64,000 nt of DNA from Firmicutes bacterium HGW-Firmicutes-7 (GTDB lineage Bacteria; Bacillota; Clostridia; Lachnospirales; Vallitaleaceae). The DNA lies in NCBI GenBank assembly GCA_002841375.1, contig PGZO01000008.1:101535-165534 (forward strand), in the 5' to 3' direction. Each line of letters begins with the position of its first letter. Position 1 is the first letter of the stretch. Positions 1-8,040 of the stretch are shown piece after piece. The notes under the pieces were generated by a model that searched no databases, was not told the origin of the DNA, and saw only the letters and a program-made list of their open reading frames with translations. The translations under genes were made by a program, and so were the position numbers.

Positions 1-815
1 GCCGCAGTTGCTTTTCTCAAAGCCTCTGCTTCCTTTTCACGACGTAGAGATTCAGAGTTTGCAATAACCACTCTAGATTCGTTTTCGCCTTGAACAGCTA
101 AGGAGTTTGCCTCTGCAACTTCAATTCTTTGATCTCTTTGAGCATTTGCTTCACCAATAGAGCCATCTCTATTTTTTTCAGCAACCGTTTTCTTTGCGTC
201 ATTAATTGCCTTCGCAGCAGCTTCCTTACCTAACGCTTCTATGTAGGCAGATTCATCCTTAATATCTGTAACGTTAACGTTAATTAGTCTTAACCCGATT
301 TTCTTAAGCTCTGATTCAACGTTTCTTGAAACCGCTGCTAAGAATTTATCTCGGTCCGTATTAATTTCTTCAATATCCATAGTTGCAACCACTAAACGTA
401 ATTGACCAAAAATAATATCTTTTGATAATTCTTCAATTTCAGCTTGCTTTAAGCCAAGAATACGTTCCGCTGCATTTTGCATAACACCTGGTTCAGTTGA
501 AACACCAACTGTAAATCTTGAAGGAACATCAATACGTATATTCTGCTTACTGAGCGCCCCTGTTAAATTAACAACGATAGATATTGGTGTAAGGCTTAGA
601 AAATGATAACTCTGGATAATGGGCCATATAAACGCCGCCCCACCATGTATACACTTTGCACTATTGTGATCACCTGCTGAATTCTTACCAACTTTACCAT
701 AAACAACTAAAATTTTATCGGACGGACACTTTTTATAACGGGTAAACAACCCAATTATCGTACCAAATACCAACAAAGTAATTACCACTATTAAAACCAA
801 CATATTCAAACCCAT
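1..815 (-). CDS. Flotillin-family SPFH membrane protein (3' end outside window)
   Basis: Reading leftward from an ATG at 815 behind an AGGAGAG ribosome site, the protein begins with MGLNMLVLIVVITLL, one hydrophobic anchor, followed by a basic stretch (RYKKCPSDKILVVYGK) typical of flotillin/FloT-FloA proteins. The frame stays open to the window edge (about 271 codons) and includes an SPFH-like region and the start of an Ala/Glu-rich coiled coil. Flotillins scaffold ordered membrane microdomains. The NfeD gene immediately upstream in the same direction (gap about 20 bp) is the classical partner, as in the yuaF-floT operon of Bacillus. The C-terminus is not visible, so FloT and FloA types cannot be separated. 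Confidence 0.85.
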   Translation of the reverse strand, partial: MGLNMLVLIVVITLLVFGTIIGLFTRYKKCPSDKILVVYGKVGKNSAGDHNSAKCIHGGAAFIWPIIQSYHFLSLTPISIVVNLTGALSKQNIRIDVPSRFTVGVSTEPGVMQNAAERILGLKQAEIEELSKDIIFGQLRLVVATMDIEEINTDRDKFLAAVSRNVESELKKIGLRLINVNVTDIKDESAYIEALGKEAAAKAINDAKKTVAEKNRDGSIGEANAQRDQRIEVAEANSLAVQGENESRVVIANSESLRREKEAEALRKATA

Positions 816-835
816 TTTTTTCTCTCCTATCTAAT

Positions 836-1435
836 TTATTCTTTTTCTCTTTCCACTACAAAAATTGTTCCATTAAAAATATCCACTACCCTAACAATTT
901 CGCCAGTCTTTAGCGCCTCTTCACCATGCGTAATTGCATCAGCTTCTATGAGTCGACCAGACACAAGAACTTGAACCTTACCAATACCTGTATTATTCGC
1001 AGATATCGGTATATAAACCTCAGCAAAACCACCAATAGCTTTTTTATAATCTAAGTTTCCACTGGACTGAAGTTTTGAAATTGCATAAAACATATAAGCT
1101 ACAAACCCCATTGCCAAAAATCCAGATAACGTTGCAACAACAAAAGCGATTGCTATATTTGCATTATCGGAGGATAAAACTGCACCTACCCATCCAAATA
1201 TTGTCAAAAATGCAATAATACCTCTGAAACTTACAAATCTAAAATCTGTTGCCTCTGTAGGTGCCGAAATATCTTGATCCATCACGTCAACATCTGAATC
1301 CAAGTCTATATCTCCACTCTCACCAACTCCTATAAAGGATAGTATAAACTGGAGCACCATTATAATGGTTGAAGGTATCGAAACAAAATAAAAAAACTTC
1401 TGTACAGCGCTTAGCGTCTCCCACCACTCGTTCAT
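836..1435 (-). CDS. NfeD-like membrane protein, flotillin partner (YuaF type)
   Basis: This 199-residue protein has a first membrane segment near residues 12-34, an acidic linker (about 38-60, DIDLDSDVDVMDQD), two more membrane segments at about 66-120, and a C-terminal OB-fold-like beta domain (about 130-199). That is the architecture of the short, protease-less NfeD proteins such as YuaF. Such proteins are encoded with flotillins and sit with them in membrane microdomains. The ATG at 1435 has GGAGGTTTTGGT just upstream, and the sigma-A promoter at 1494-1522 reads into it. It is very likely the first gene of an operon with the flotillin gene. The acidic loop is longer than the minimum for the family but unremarkable. 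Confidence 0.82.
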   Translation of the reverse strand: MNEWWETLSAVQKFFYFVSIPSTIIMVLQFILSFIGVGESGDIDLDSDVDVMDQDISAPTEATDFRFVSFRGIIAFLTIFGWVGAVLSSDNANIAIAFVVATLSGFLAMGFVAYMFYAISKLQSSGNLDYKKAIGGFAEVYIPISANNTGIGKVQVLVSGRLIEADAITHGEEALKTGEIVRVVDIFNGTIFVVEREKE

Positions 1436-1493
1436 ACCAAAACCTCCTTTGCAACCACATATTATAATATTTAGGGTAAGTATTATTTACTTT

Positions 1494-1522
1494 ATTGTAT
1501 GACATTGTTAGAGATTTGTCAA
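1494..1522 (-). promoter_or_regulatory. Sigma-A promoter of the NfeD-flotillin operon
   Basis: On the minus strand a perfect -35 TTGACA is followed after 17 bp by a -10 TACAAT. It lies about 60 bp upstream of the NfeD start codon. Confidence 0.75.
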
Positions 1523-1591
1523 TAGATAATCCAATTTAATCGGTTATTATTGCAAATTCAGCTCTAAAATATGCATATCGACAAAATTTAC

Positions 1592-1620
1592 TTGTAATCG
1601 CCTCTTATATCCGTTATAAT
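1592..1620 (+). promoter_or_regulatory. Sigma-A promoter of the XRE-TPR regulator
   Basis: A -35 TTGTAA and a perfect -10 TATAAT with a 17 bp spacer lie 36 bp ahead of the ATG at 1656. Confidence 0.75.
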
Positions 1621-1622
1621 GA

Positions 1623-1639
1623 GGTAAATTTAATTTACC
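1623..1639 (+). promoter_or_regulatory. Palindrome at the transcription start of the XRE-TPR gene
   Basis: GGTAAATTTAATTTACC has 7 bp perfect arms around TTA. It begins 2 bp after the -10 box, so it covers the expected transcription start. Its position suits an autoregulatory operator of the XRE protein encoded immediately downstream; this is inference. Confidence 0.45.
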
Positions 1640-1655
1640 CTTCGGAGGTGAGAAA

Positions 1656-2555
1656 ATGCGTGAAATGACATTAGGTCATAAAGTAAAGGAAGCTAGAATT
1701 GCCAAACAAATGACACAGAAGGAACTTGCTGGTGATTTTATCACAAGAAATATGCTCAGCCAAATTGAAAATGATAATGCAGCCCCTTCCATTAAAACGA
1801 TTGAATACATTGCCTCAATCTTAGATAAACCAATCAGTTATTTTATGGACAGTGAACAAAGTGATCAAGGTTCCATTATTGAAGAATTATTAACTATATA
1901 TGAAGATCATAATTATAATGAATGCATTATAAAAATCGAAAAAACCTTTGCAATAGAATCTGAATATCATAATCATGATTTAATTAAAGATATTTATATC
2001 AACTGCTGTATAAAAGCTGGAATTATTTATAAAGATATGGGCAACTATGAAAACGCTCAAACAGTCTTAAAAAAAGTGCTTGTTTTTGAAAAGAATATGA
2101 TTTTTGATTCAAATGTTATTTTATATACTGTATATAACTTATTGGCAGAAATAAATGGTTATTTAAAAGATAGCGAACTATCGAAAGAATATAATCATAA
2201 GGCAACTACAATTATCAATAAAATGCTTGCTTCAAGAACTGTCCAAAGCATTAGTATATCCCTAGTGGAGGGTAATTATGATGATGCGATTAGCAGAATT
2301 AATTCATTAGATATTGAAGAATTAGATCCCTATAACAAAGGTCGTTATTATATAATACTTGGTTCAGCCCACTATTATAAAAAAGCATATCTAACAGCAA
2401 TTCCTTATTTAGAAAAGGCAATACCCTTTTACAATGATATGCCTAATAATGGTGTTCTTATTACAATATATGAACAATTAAGCAAAAGCTATTCTCATAT
2501 AGAAGAATATAAAAAAGCTTATCAATTTCTAGAATTAACTAAACTGAATAATTAA
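1656..2555 (+). CDS. XRE-family regulator with C-terminal TPR repeats
   Basis: The 299-residue protein has an N-terminal Cro/C1 helix-turn-helix (about residues 6-62, containing KEARIAKQMTQKELA and a second helix around NMLSQIEN). It is followed by helical tetratricopeptide-like repeats (about 75-295, rich in Y/A/L at repeat positions). This is the architecture of PlcR/Rgg-like and related stand-alone regulators, in which the TPR part often binds a peptide or protein ligand. No small peptide gene of the quorum type is visible beside it. The ATG at 1656 has GGAGGTGAG upstream. Its 3' end overlaps the stop of the convergent LevR-like gene by 4 bp, and it is monocistronic. The target is unknown. 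Confidence 0.8.
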   Translation: MREMTLGHKVKEARIAKQMTQKELAGDFITRNMLSQIENDNAAPSIKTIEYIASILDKPISYFMDSEQSDQGSIIEELLTIYEDHNYNECIIKIEKTFAIESEYHNHDLIKDIYINCCIKAGIIYKDMGNYENAQTVLKKVLVFEKNMIFDSNVILYTVYNLLAEINGYLKDSELSKEYNHKATTIINKMLASRTVQSISISLVEGNYDDAISRINSLDIEELDPYNKGRYYIILGSAHYYKKAYLTAIPYLEKAIPFYNDMPNNGVLITIYEQLSKSYSHIEEYKKAYQFLELTKLNN

Positions 2556-5236
2556 ACTTTTTCTATTTTCTGAGGTTCTGAATAAAAATACTTAATGATA
2601 TAGCATATTTCATCATCTGTTACTTCTATAGAATATTTGTTGTTAATATGCTTAAAGTTTACTTTTATGATATCATAAATAGCCTTATTTTCACGCAAAT
2701 AAAGTTCCTTATCATTAAAATCAACTAATAGCTCCGCCTTAGTCAGCCGGCTGATTACATACGCTAGATGAAGGATTAGTCCTATGTAGCTATTATCACT
2801 TAATTCAATACATAACTTGTCCTTGACTGTTCTGATAAAATAATCAATCTCATGGAAGAGTTCTATCCCATTTATATTTTCAATGTTTTCATCTAATATA
2901 AAGGGCATGTTGATAAGTGTATTTTTCAAATCAATGCTTTCTTGTAACTCATCAATTACCTTCATATTTAAAACATCGTACATGCTGTATTGCTTGATAT
3001 CCATATCAATAGGAAATGAAGATACAATAAAAAGAATCTCCATATCTTCTCTTATTTTATTAATTTTCTGTTTGAAATAATTTTTATCTAAACAATTGAG
3101 TACAATGATATCAAAAATATCTTTATTGAGCTTAAGATGATTGCTTAGAAAGCTTTTTAAGGCCATTGAGCCCCCTTCTCCAGTTAAACAGGCTGTTATG
3201 ATCGCTACTTTCTTTCGATCAAATCGCTCGACCTTTACATTTTTATACAATTCCATATATGAATTAACACTTAGCACATCATTATATATATTATCAAGCT
3301 CTAGACCAACAGAAGCTTTTCTTGTTGCTTCTAATACGTGTAAGGTTGAAACAAGAGATATAGACTTCGCCGGAACACCTAATTCATTTTCAATCACTTC
3401 AGCAAAGGTAGTTAAAGAGCCCATATCAACCAATAGCAGAAAGCCTTTGGTGCTAAAGTTTTCTTTTGCTACCTTGATTAATTCCTCCAAAATAGTAACT
3501 GGATTTAATTCTAGTGGTGCATTGATCCCAATTGCATAATCCTCACCCAATAAGTTGTTAGCGACTTCAGCCATAGAGGTGGCAGTCGTTGCACCATGTG
3601 CTATGATAATCACTTTTACTTTATTATTGTTTAACTCTTTTAAATTGTTTTCTGGTAGTAAGAATATTGTTAAATACGCTGCTTCATCCAATGGAATGGA
3701 ATGCTTGATATGGTTCTCAATGATTGTTTTTACATTTAGTGCCACTTGAAACTCCTTTGGATAAAGTTCTTGAATTCTATCTAATTCAGGATTTACAATA
3801 GTCTGTCGATTACTAACTCTTTTAATCAATGTATCGATATGCAATGCAATTGCTGTATACATGTTATGATTGAAATTCATTTTCAGCTCAGAATTAATGA
3901 TCTGTACAACATCATCAATGCAATCCATTGTATCCTCATCAATAATTCTCAACAAGTTCTTTCTGCTCAATTCCTCAGATACTCCATTAATATGCTTTTC
4001 AAAGTATCTGGAGATATCTTTTTCCAATATACTTTCAATTGCTATTTCTGAAATTCCTTGAGACTTAAGCTTTTCCAGTCTTTCTTTTATAATAGCATAA
4101 ATATTATTGTCCTCAATTGCAAATCTAAAATCATCGTCTTGAGCACTGCTTGAAAATTTGAAAAATTCAATCTCTTCTCCGACCAAGCGATTCCAAATTA
4201 CACGGTGCTCCTTCTCTTTATAGAGTCCATCTTTAATATATTTGGGGATATTTATGCTGACAATTCTAACATCACGTTTTATTTTAGTTAAAAAATCAGA
4301 ATATGCCTTTGCACAAGTGAGCTGGATATCACTCTTTAATTGCCCTATGTTGTTTGGGCAATCATAAGACAAAAAGGCTCTAATCGTATTCAACGAAGCG
4401 TAGATCTCTCTGTCTATACGTATACTTTCAAGCTTAAAGAAATTCTTAATCAAGTATAGCCTTTCTTCTAATGTCCTGTCTTTGAGAGATGGGATTTTAA
4501 TGACCATCGGTAATCTTCTTGTAAATGTCTTTAATAACGCAGATTTAGGATCCTCTGTAGTCGCACAAAATATCTGCACATGAGATGTACGGGTTTCCGA
4601 ATCTCCCATCCTCCTAAATAGATTGGTATCAAGAAATATAAATAGAGATTCCTGACCTTCTGGAGGCAATCTATGTACTTCATCAAGAAATAAAATTCCC
4701 CCATCGGCTTTCTCAATTAGTCCGTCTTTATCAGAATCAGCTCCTGTGAAAGCACCTTTTTTGACCCCAAAAAGCTGAGAAGTGAGAAGCTGTGGATTAT
4801 TGCTATAGTCCGCACAATTAAAGGTTAAGAATGGTGAAGTTTCAACTTTCATCCCCATGTCAACAGCATAGTCATGCATTAAGGAAGCAAACATAGATTT
4901 TCCAACACCTGTTTCTCCTAATATCAAACAGTTCATACCATTTGGAGGGTATAGGATCGCGGTTTTTGCCTGATCAACGGCTGCCTTTAAACTAATACTG
5001 TTTTTAGACAACTCTTCCAGTTTTGAGAGCTTCGAAGATGATTTGTTATTGCTAACATAAAATAGTACCGGACGTCCTCCAATTTTCCCAACTTTACCTT
5101 CCTTTACCAAGTTATTTAATTCATGGCTGACATTTGCTCTTGATAAACCAATCAAATCGGCTAATTCCTGTGTGTCAATACCATTTGGATTATTGATTTC
5201 AATCAATTTTTTATAGATCAAGTCTTTTCTTTGCAT
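2552..5236 (-). CDS. LevR-type sigma-54-dependent activator with PRD and PTS domains
   Basis: The protein (894 residues from the preferred ATG at 5236, which sits behind GGAGGTAAAA; a TTG four codons upstream is possible) reads in order: N-terminal winged HTH; AAA+ sigma-54 activator domain with Walker A GETGVGKS near residue 107-114, the sigma-54 contact loop GAFTGA near 161-166 and Walker B GILFLDE; PRD1 around His 466; an EIIA-mannose-like domain with IIAHG near 547; an EIIB-like segment with Cys near 683; and PRD2 around His 823. This is the complete LevR/ManR layout, in which PTS phosphorylation tunes activation of sigma-54 promoters. It is divergent from the PTS operon at 5742, whose upstream region holds two -24/-12 promoters, so that operon is its evident target. 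Confidence 0.93.
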   Translation of the reverse strand: MQRKDLIYKKLIEINNPNGIDTQELADLIGLSRANVSHELNNLVKEGKVGKIGGRPVLFYVSNNKSSSKLSKLEELSKNSISLKAAVDQAKTAILYPPNGMNCLILGETGVGKSMFASLMHDYAVDMGMKVETSPFLTFNCADYSNNPQLLTSQLFGVKKGAFTGADSDKDGLIEKADGGILFLDEVHRLPPEGQESLFIFLDTNLFRRMGDSETRTSHVQIFCATTEDPKSALLKTFTRRLPMVIKIPSLKDRTLEERLYLIKNFFKLESIRIDREIYASLNTIRAFLSYDCPNNIGQLKSDIQLTCAKAYSDFLTKIKRDVRIVSINIPKYIKDGLYKEKEHRVIWNRLVGEEIEFFKFSSSAQDDDFRFAIEDNNIYAIIKERLEKLKSQGISEIAIESILEKDISRYFEKHINGVSEELSRKNLLRIIDEDTMDCIDDVVQIINSELKMNFNHNMYTAIALHIDTLIKRVSNRQTIVNPELDRIQELYPKEFQVALNVKTIIENHIKHSIPLDEAAYLTIFLLPENNLKELNNNKVKVIIIAHGATTATSMAEVANNLLGEDYAIGINAPLELNPVTILEELIKVAKENFSTKGFLLLVDMGSLTTFAEVIENELGVPAKSISLVSTLHVLEATRKASVGLELDNIYNDVLSVNSYMELYKNVKVERFDRKKVAIITACLTGEGGSMALKSFLSNHLKLNKDIFDIIVLNCLDKNYFKQKINKIREDMEILFIVSSFPIDMDIKQYSMYDVLNMKVIDELQESIDLKNTLINMPFILDENIENINGIELFHEIDYFIRTVKDKLCIELSDNSYIGLILHLAYVISRLTKAELLVDFNDKELYLRENKAIYDIIKVNFKHINNKYSIEVTDDEICYIIKYFYSEPQKIEKV

Positions 5237-5351
5237 TTTTACCTCCAAAGATAAATGGGATAGGTTTAAAATTTTTATGAAAAAATACCAATCGTGCCCA
5301 TTAAAATCAGCTTATTATGTAACATACTACCATATGGCATTTAACCATGTC

Positions 5352-5422
5352 AAACACAAGTATGAAATCTAACCAAAATAAAAACTAATTTAAAACACTA
5401 TGTGATTTCCGTAAAACACAAG
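5352..5422 (+). repeat. Two AAACACAAG direct repeats, candidate activator-binding sites
   Basis: AAACACAAG occurs at 5352-5360 and again at 5414-5422, 62 bp apart (close to six helical turns). A related AAACACTATGTG lies between them. They are about 80-150 bp upstream of the first -24/-12 promoter, the distance expected for an enhancer bound by a sigma-54 activator. Assignment to the LevR-type protein is inference. Confidence 0.4.
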
Positions 5423-5495
5423 GAAACATATATTGAGTTGATGCTGTTTAAGCTAAAAAATACTGCGTTAATAAGCATTAATTAAAACTCATGTG

Positions 5496-5513
5496 TTTGG
5501 CATCATATTTGCT
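5496..5513 (+). promoter_or_regulatory. Sigma-54 (-24/-12) promoter P1
   Basis: TTTGGCATCATATTTGCT contains GG-N10-GC exactly, matching the TGGCA-N-TTGC consensus. It points towards the PTS operon. The expected start is near 5523, feeding a structured leader that ends in the terminator at 5591-5629. Confidence 0.8.
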
Positions 5514-5522
5514 AGTATTATT

Positions 5523-5629
5523 ATGAGGGTAAATACCTCTTTGTTCTATACTGTGTAGGAAAATAGAACCTTACTACTGGACATGAATAGAAAAAGCCGT
5601 ATCAGGCCACTGATCGGATACGGTTTTTT
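5523..5629 (+). ncRNA. Candidate sigma-54-dependent small RNA or attenuated leader
   Basis: The about 105-nt segment between promoter P1 and the intrinsic terminator has no ORF with a ribosome site. It can fold into three hairpins: GAGG...CCTC at 5525-5539; GTTCTAT...ATAGAAC at 5543-5569 (7 bp perfect, 13-nt loop); and the terminator. A second sigma-54 promoter lies after the terminator, so the operon does not need read-through. The segment is therefore either a discrete small RNA made with the operon or a leader whose termination is regulated. The boundaries are predictions. Confidence 0.5.
5591..5629 (+). terminator. Intrinsic terminator between the two sigma-54 promoters
   Basis: CCGTATC (5597-5603) pairs with GATACGG (5617-5623) and is followed by TTTTTTC. 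An A-run before the stem extends pairing with the U-tract. Confidence 0.75.
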
Positions 5630-5680
5630 CACCTCCCAAATACATGCAATTTTTATATTAAACTAGTGCATTTGTTAGTG

Positions 5681-5698
5681 TTTGGCATGGTTATTGCT
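5681..5698 (+). promoter_or_regulatory. Sigma-54 (-24/-12) promoter P2 of the PTS operon
   Basis: TTTGGCATGGTTATTGCT again gives GG-N10-GC. The first eight bases are identical to P1. The expected start near 5709 leaves a short leader to the EIIA start at 5742. Confidence 0.85.
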
Positions 5699-5741
5699 AA
5701 TAATTATAGATGTAAACAAAAAACTATTATGAGGTGACAAA

Positions 5742-6077
5742 ATGGAAGAAACGAATCCGATGGAAATCGTCATTATGCAATTAATCGTCAATGCAGGCGC
5801 AGCAAAGAATCATGCATATGCTGCTCTTGCTAAAGCGAACGAAGGAAATTATATTGGGGCGGAAGAAGAGATGCAAAATGCTGAGAATGCGATAGCCGTT
5901 GCACATGAATCCCAAACGAGCTTGCTTACAAAAGAGGCCTCCGGAGAAAAGGTCGAAATATCAATGCTTTTTGTTCATGCACAAGATCATTTAATGACAG
6001 CTCTCACAGAAAAAAATCTAATTGAACAAATTATTGAATTAAGAAAAGTCGTCAACAAATTAATCAGTGCAAAGTAA
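5742..6077 (+). CDS. licA: PTS lactose/cellobiose-type EIIA component
   Basis: The 111-residue protein is the usual length of lactose/cellobiose-family EIIA. It contains the family signature VHAQDHLM near residues 78-85, whose first His (about 79) is the expected phosphorylation site, in an all-helical protein rich in Ala. In the cytoplasm it takes phosphate from HPr and passes it to EIIB for import and phosphorylation of a beta-glucoside or diglucoside. The ATG follows GAGGTGAC. It is the first gene of the sigma-54 operon; the EIIB gene follows after 87 bp. The sugar itself cannot be read from the sequence, though the two phospho-glucosidases downstream point to beta-linked glucosides. Confidence 0.92.
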   Translation: MEETNPMEIVIMQLIVNAGAAKNHAYAALAKANEGNYIGAEEEMQNAENAIAVAHESQTSLLTKEASGEKVEISMLFVHAQDHLMTALTEKNLIEQIIELRKVVNKLISAK

Positions 6078-6164
6078 AATAAGTAACAAGTAACCACATA
6101 CCACTTCAAAATCTATTTAAATGTAATAGATGGTAGAACACACTATATAAAGGGAGGAATACAC

Positions 6165-6473
6165 ATGGTTAAAATAAGATTGTTTTGTGCAGCGGGCATG
6201 TCAACAAGTGTTTTGGTAAACAAAATGAGAAAGGTAGCAGAGGCAAAGGGGATCGAAGTAGAAATCGATGCACATCCTGAAGGTCAAATGACCAAATTAC
6301 TTGATGGCGTAGACGTAGCATTGCTCGGACCACAGGTAGGCTATACGCTTTCTAAAGCAAAAAAAATCTGTGGAGAAAAAAACATACCGATAGAAATCAT
6401 CCCAATGATGGATTACGGTATGGTAAATGGAGAAAAGGTTCTGGATCTAGCTCTTAAGCTTGCTGGTAAATAA
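6165..6473 (+). CDS. licB: PTS lactose/cellobiose-type EIIB component
   Basis: This 102-residue protein starts MVKIRLFCAAGMSTS; Cys8 in the CxxGxST phosphate loop is the catalytic cysteine of this EIIB family. The length and the alternating beta/alpha pattern match CelA/LicB. It accepts phosphate from the EIIA His and transfers it to the sugar bound by the EIIC channel. A GGGAGG ribosome site precedes the ATG. The gap to the EIIC gene is 145 bp, unusually long for this operon, and holds no ORF that can be defended. Confidence 0.93.
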   Translation: MVKIRLFCAAGMSTSVLVNKMRKVAEAKGIEVEIDAHPEGQMTKLLDGVDVALLGPQVGYTLSKAKKICGEKNIPIEIIPMMDYGMVNGEKVLDLALKLAGK

Positions 6474-6618
6474 AGAACGAGTACCCCACATTAAAAAGGT
6501 GACTTATCAGGGACACGATGTTTAATTAACAATGAGGCACTCACTACATATTATAACTTTTTCGAAAAACCAATGCAATCAAAATAAAATTTTTATAGCC
6601 TAAAAAGGAGATTTAATT

Positions 6619-7932
6619 ATGTCAACAAATTTCAAAGATACTATTATAAATAGCGTTATGAAGGCAGTCAACACAAAAGGTGTCTTAGCTTTAAAAGAAG
6701 GAATCCTTTATACCTTACCATTAACGATGGTAGGTTCCATATTTCTATTACTTGCACAGTTACCCATTAAAGCACTTAACGATTGGTTTACAAGCATCTT
6801 TGGCCCTGCCTGGACTGAACCTTTATTTCAAGTCTATAATGCAACCTTTGCAATAATTGCATTAGTATCTGTAATTACAATCGCCTATGCATATGCCAAA
6901 AACAGTGGTCATGACGGCTTAATGGCTGGTATTTTATCGCTTGTCGTATTTCTCATTACGACCAGTTCAAGTGTCACAGATGCTGCTAGTGGCGTTACCA
7001 TTGGTGGTGTTATTCCTAGAGCCTGGACTGGTGGGCAAGGTATGGTAACAGCGATCATTATAGGTTTGATCGTTGGGGCTCTTTACTCAAAGCTTTTAGA
7101 TAAAAACTTATCCATTAAAATGCCCGATGGTGTACCTGAAGGTGTTACAAAGCAGTTTGCTGCTTTAATTCCAGCTGCCATAATTTTTACTGGTGCTATG
7201 CTTGTTTATATATTCTTCAATGTTGCTTTAAAAACAACGTTTATTGAATGGATTTATATGGTTATTCAATATCCACTTCAAAACCTTACAGATTCATTGC
7301 CTGCCATCATGTTGATTTGTGCAATTGCACCTTTCTTATGGGTCTTTGGCGTACATGGTACATCCATTGTAACTGGCGTCATGGATGGAATCTTTTTAGC
7401 TAATACAATGGCTAACCAAGCAATTATTGACAGTGGCTTAGCATTAACCCTTGAAAATGGCGCTAAAATTGTAACAAAACAATTTTTTGACAACTTTATC
7501 ATTATGACTGGTACTGGTATTACCATTGGATTGGTTGTTGCAATGATTATTGCAGGAAAATCCGCTCAGTCTAAAGCCCTTGGTAAAATCGCAATATTCC
7601 CTGCAATCTTTAATATCAACGAACCCGTCACCTTTGGGTTCCCAATTGTTATGAATCCCCTTACCTTCGTGCCCTTTGTGCTGATTGGGCCTATTGCTGC
7701 ATTGATTACCTATACAGCAATAGCGATAGGTTTTATGCCCCCCTTTGGCGGCGTTATGGTACCATGGACGACTCCACCAATCATCTCTGGTTTTATAGTC
7801 GCCGGCTGGCAAGGTGCTTTAGTCCAAATCATTCTCTTAGCAACGTCTGTATTGATTTACTTCCCATTCTTTAAAAAACAAGATGCAATTCATTTAAAGA
7901 ATGAGAATGAAGCGAGTGGCGAACTTATTTAG
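6619..7932 (+). CDS. licC: PTS lactose/cellobiose-type EIIC permease
   Basis: The 437-residue polytopic membrane protein has about ten hydrophobic segments. It carries motifs of the lactose/cellobiose EIIC family, including FGVHG (about residue 238), FNINEPVTFGFPIVMNP (about 332-348) and PPFGGVMVPWTTPP (about 374-387), the substrate-binding and gating regions. It moves the sugar across the membrane while EIIB phosphorylates it. AAGGAG precedes the ATG at 6619. A stable hairpin in the following intergenic space separates it from the GH1 gene and may set relative expression. Confidence 0.93.
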   Translation: MSTNFKDTIINSVMKAVNTKGVLALKEGILYTLPLTMVGSIFLLLAQLPIKALNDWFTSIFGPAWTEPLFQVYNATFAIIALVSVITIAYAYAKNSGHDGLMAGILSLVVFLITTSSSVTDAASGVTIGGVIPRAWTGGQGMVTAIIIGLIVGALYSKLLDKNLSIKMPDGVPEGVTKQFAALIPAAIIFTGAMLVYIFFNVALKTTFIEWIYMVIQYPLQNLTDSLPAIMLICAIAPFLWVFGVHGTSIVTGVMDGIFLANTMANQAIIDSGLALTLENGAKIVTKQFFDNFIIMTGTGITIGLVVAMIIAGKSAQSKALGKIAIFPAIFNINEPVTFGFPIVMNPLTFVPFVLIGPIAALITYTAIAIGFMPPFGGVMVPWTTPPIISGFIVAGWQGALVQIILLATSVLIYFPFFKKQDAIHLKNENEASGELI

Positions 7933-7953
7933 CAACATAGATTCGTATAAAAA

Positions 7954-8005
7954 AAGCAACCTCAATGAGGGTGAAATAATCACAATTTCTCCTTCATTGA
8001 TGCTT
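7954..8005 (+). promoter_or_regulatory. Intercistronic hairpin between EIIC and GH1 genes
   Basis: AAGCAACCTCAATGAGG (7954-7970) pairs with CCTTCATTGATGCTT (7991-8005) across a 20-nt loop. No U-tract follows, so it looks like an RNA processing or stability element rather than a terminator. Confidence 0.45.
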
Positions 8006-8040
8006 ACTAACAGATTAATAAAATTGTGAGGTTATAACAT

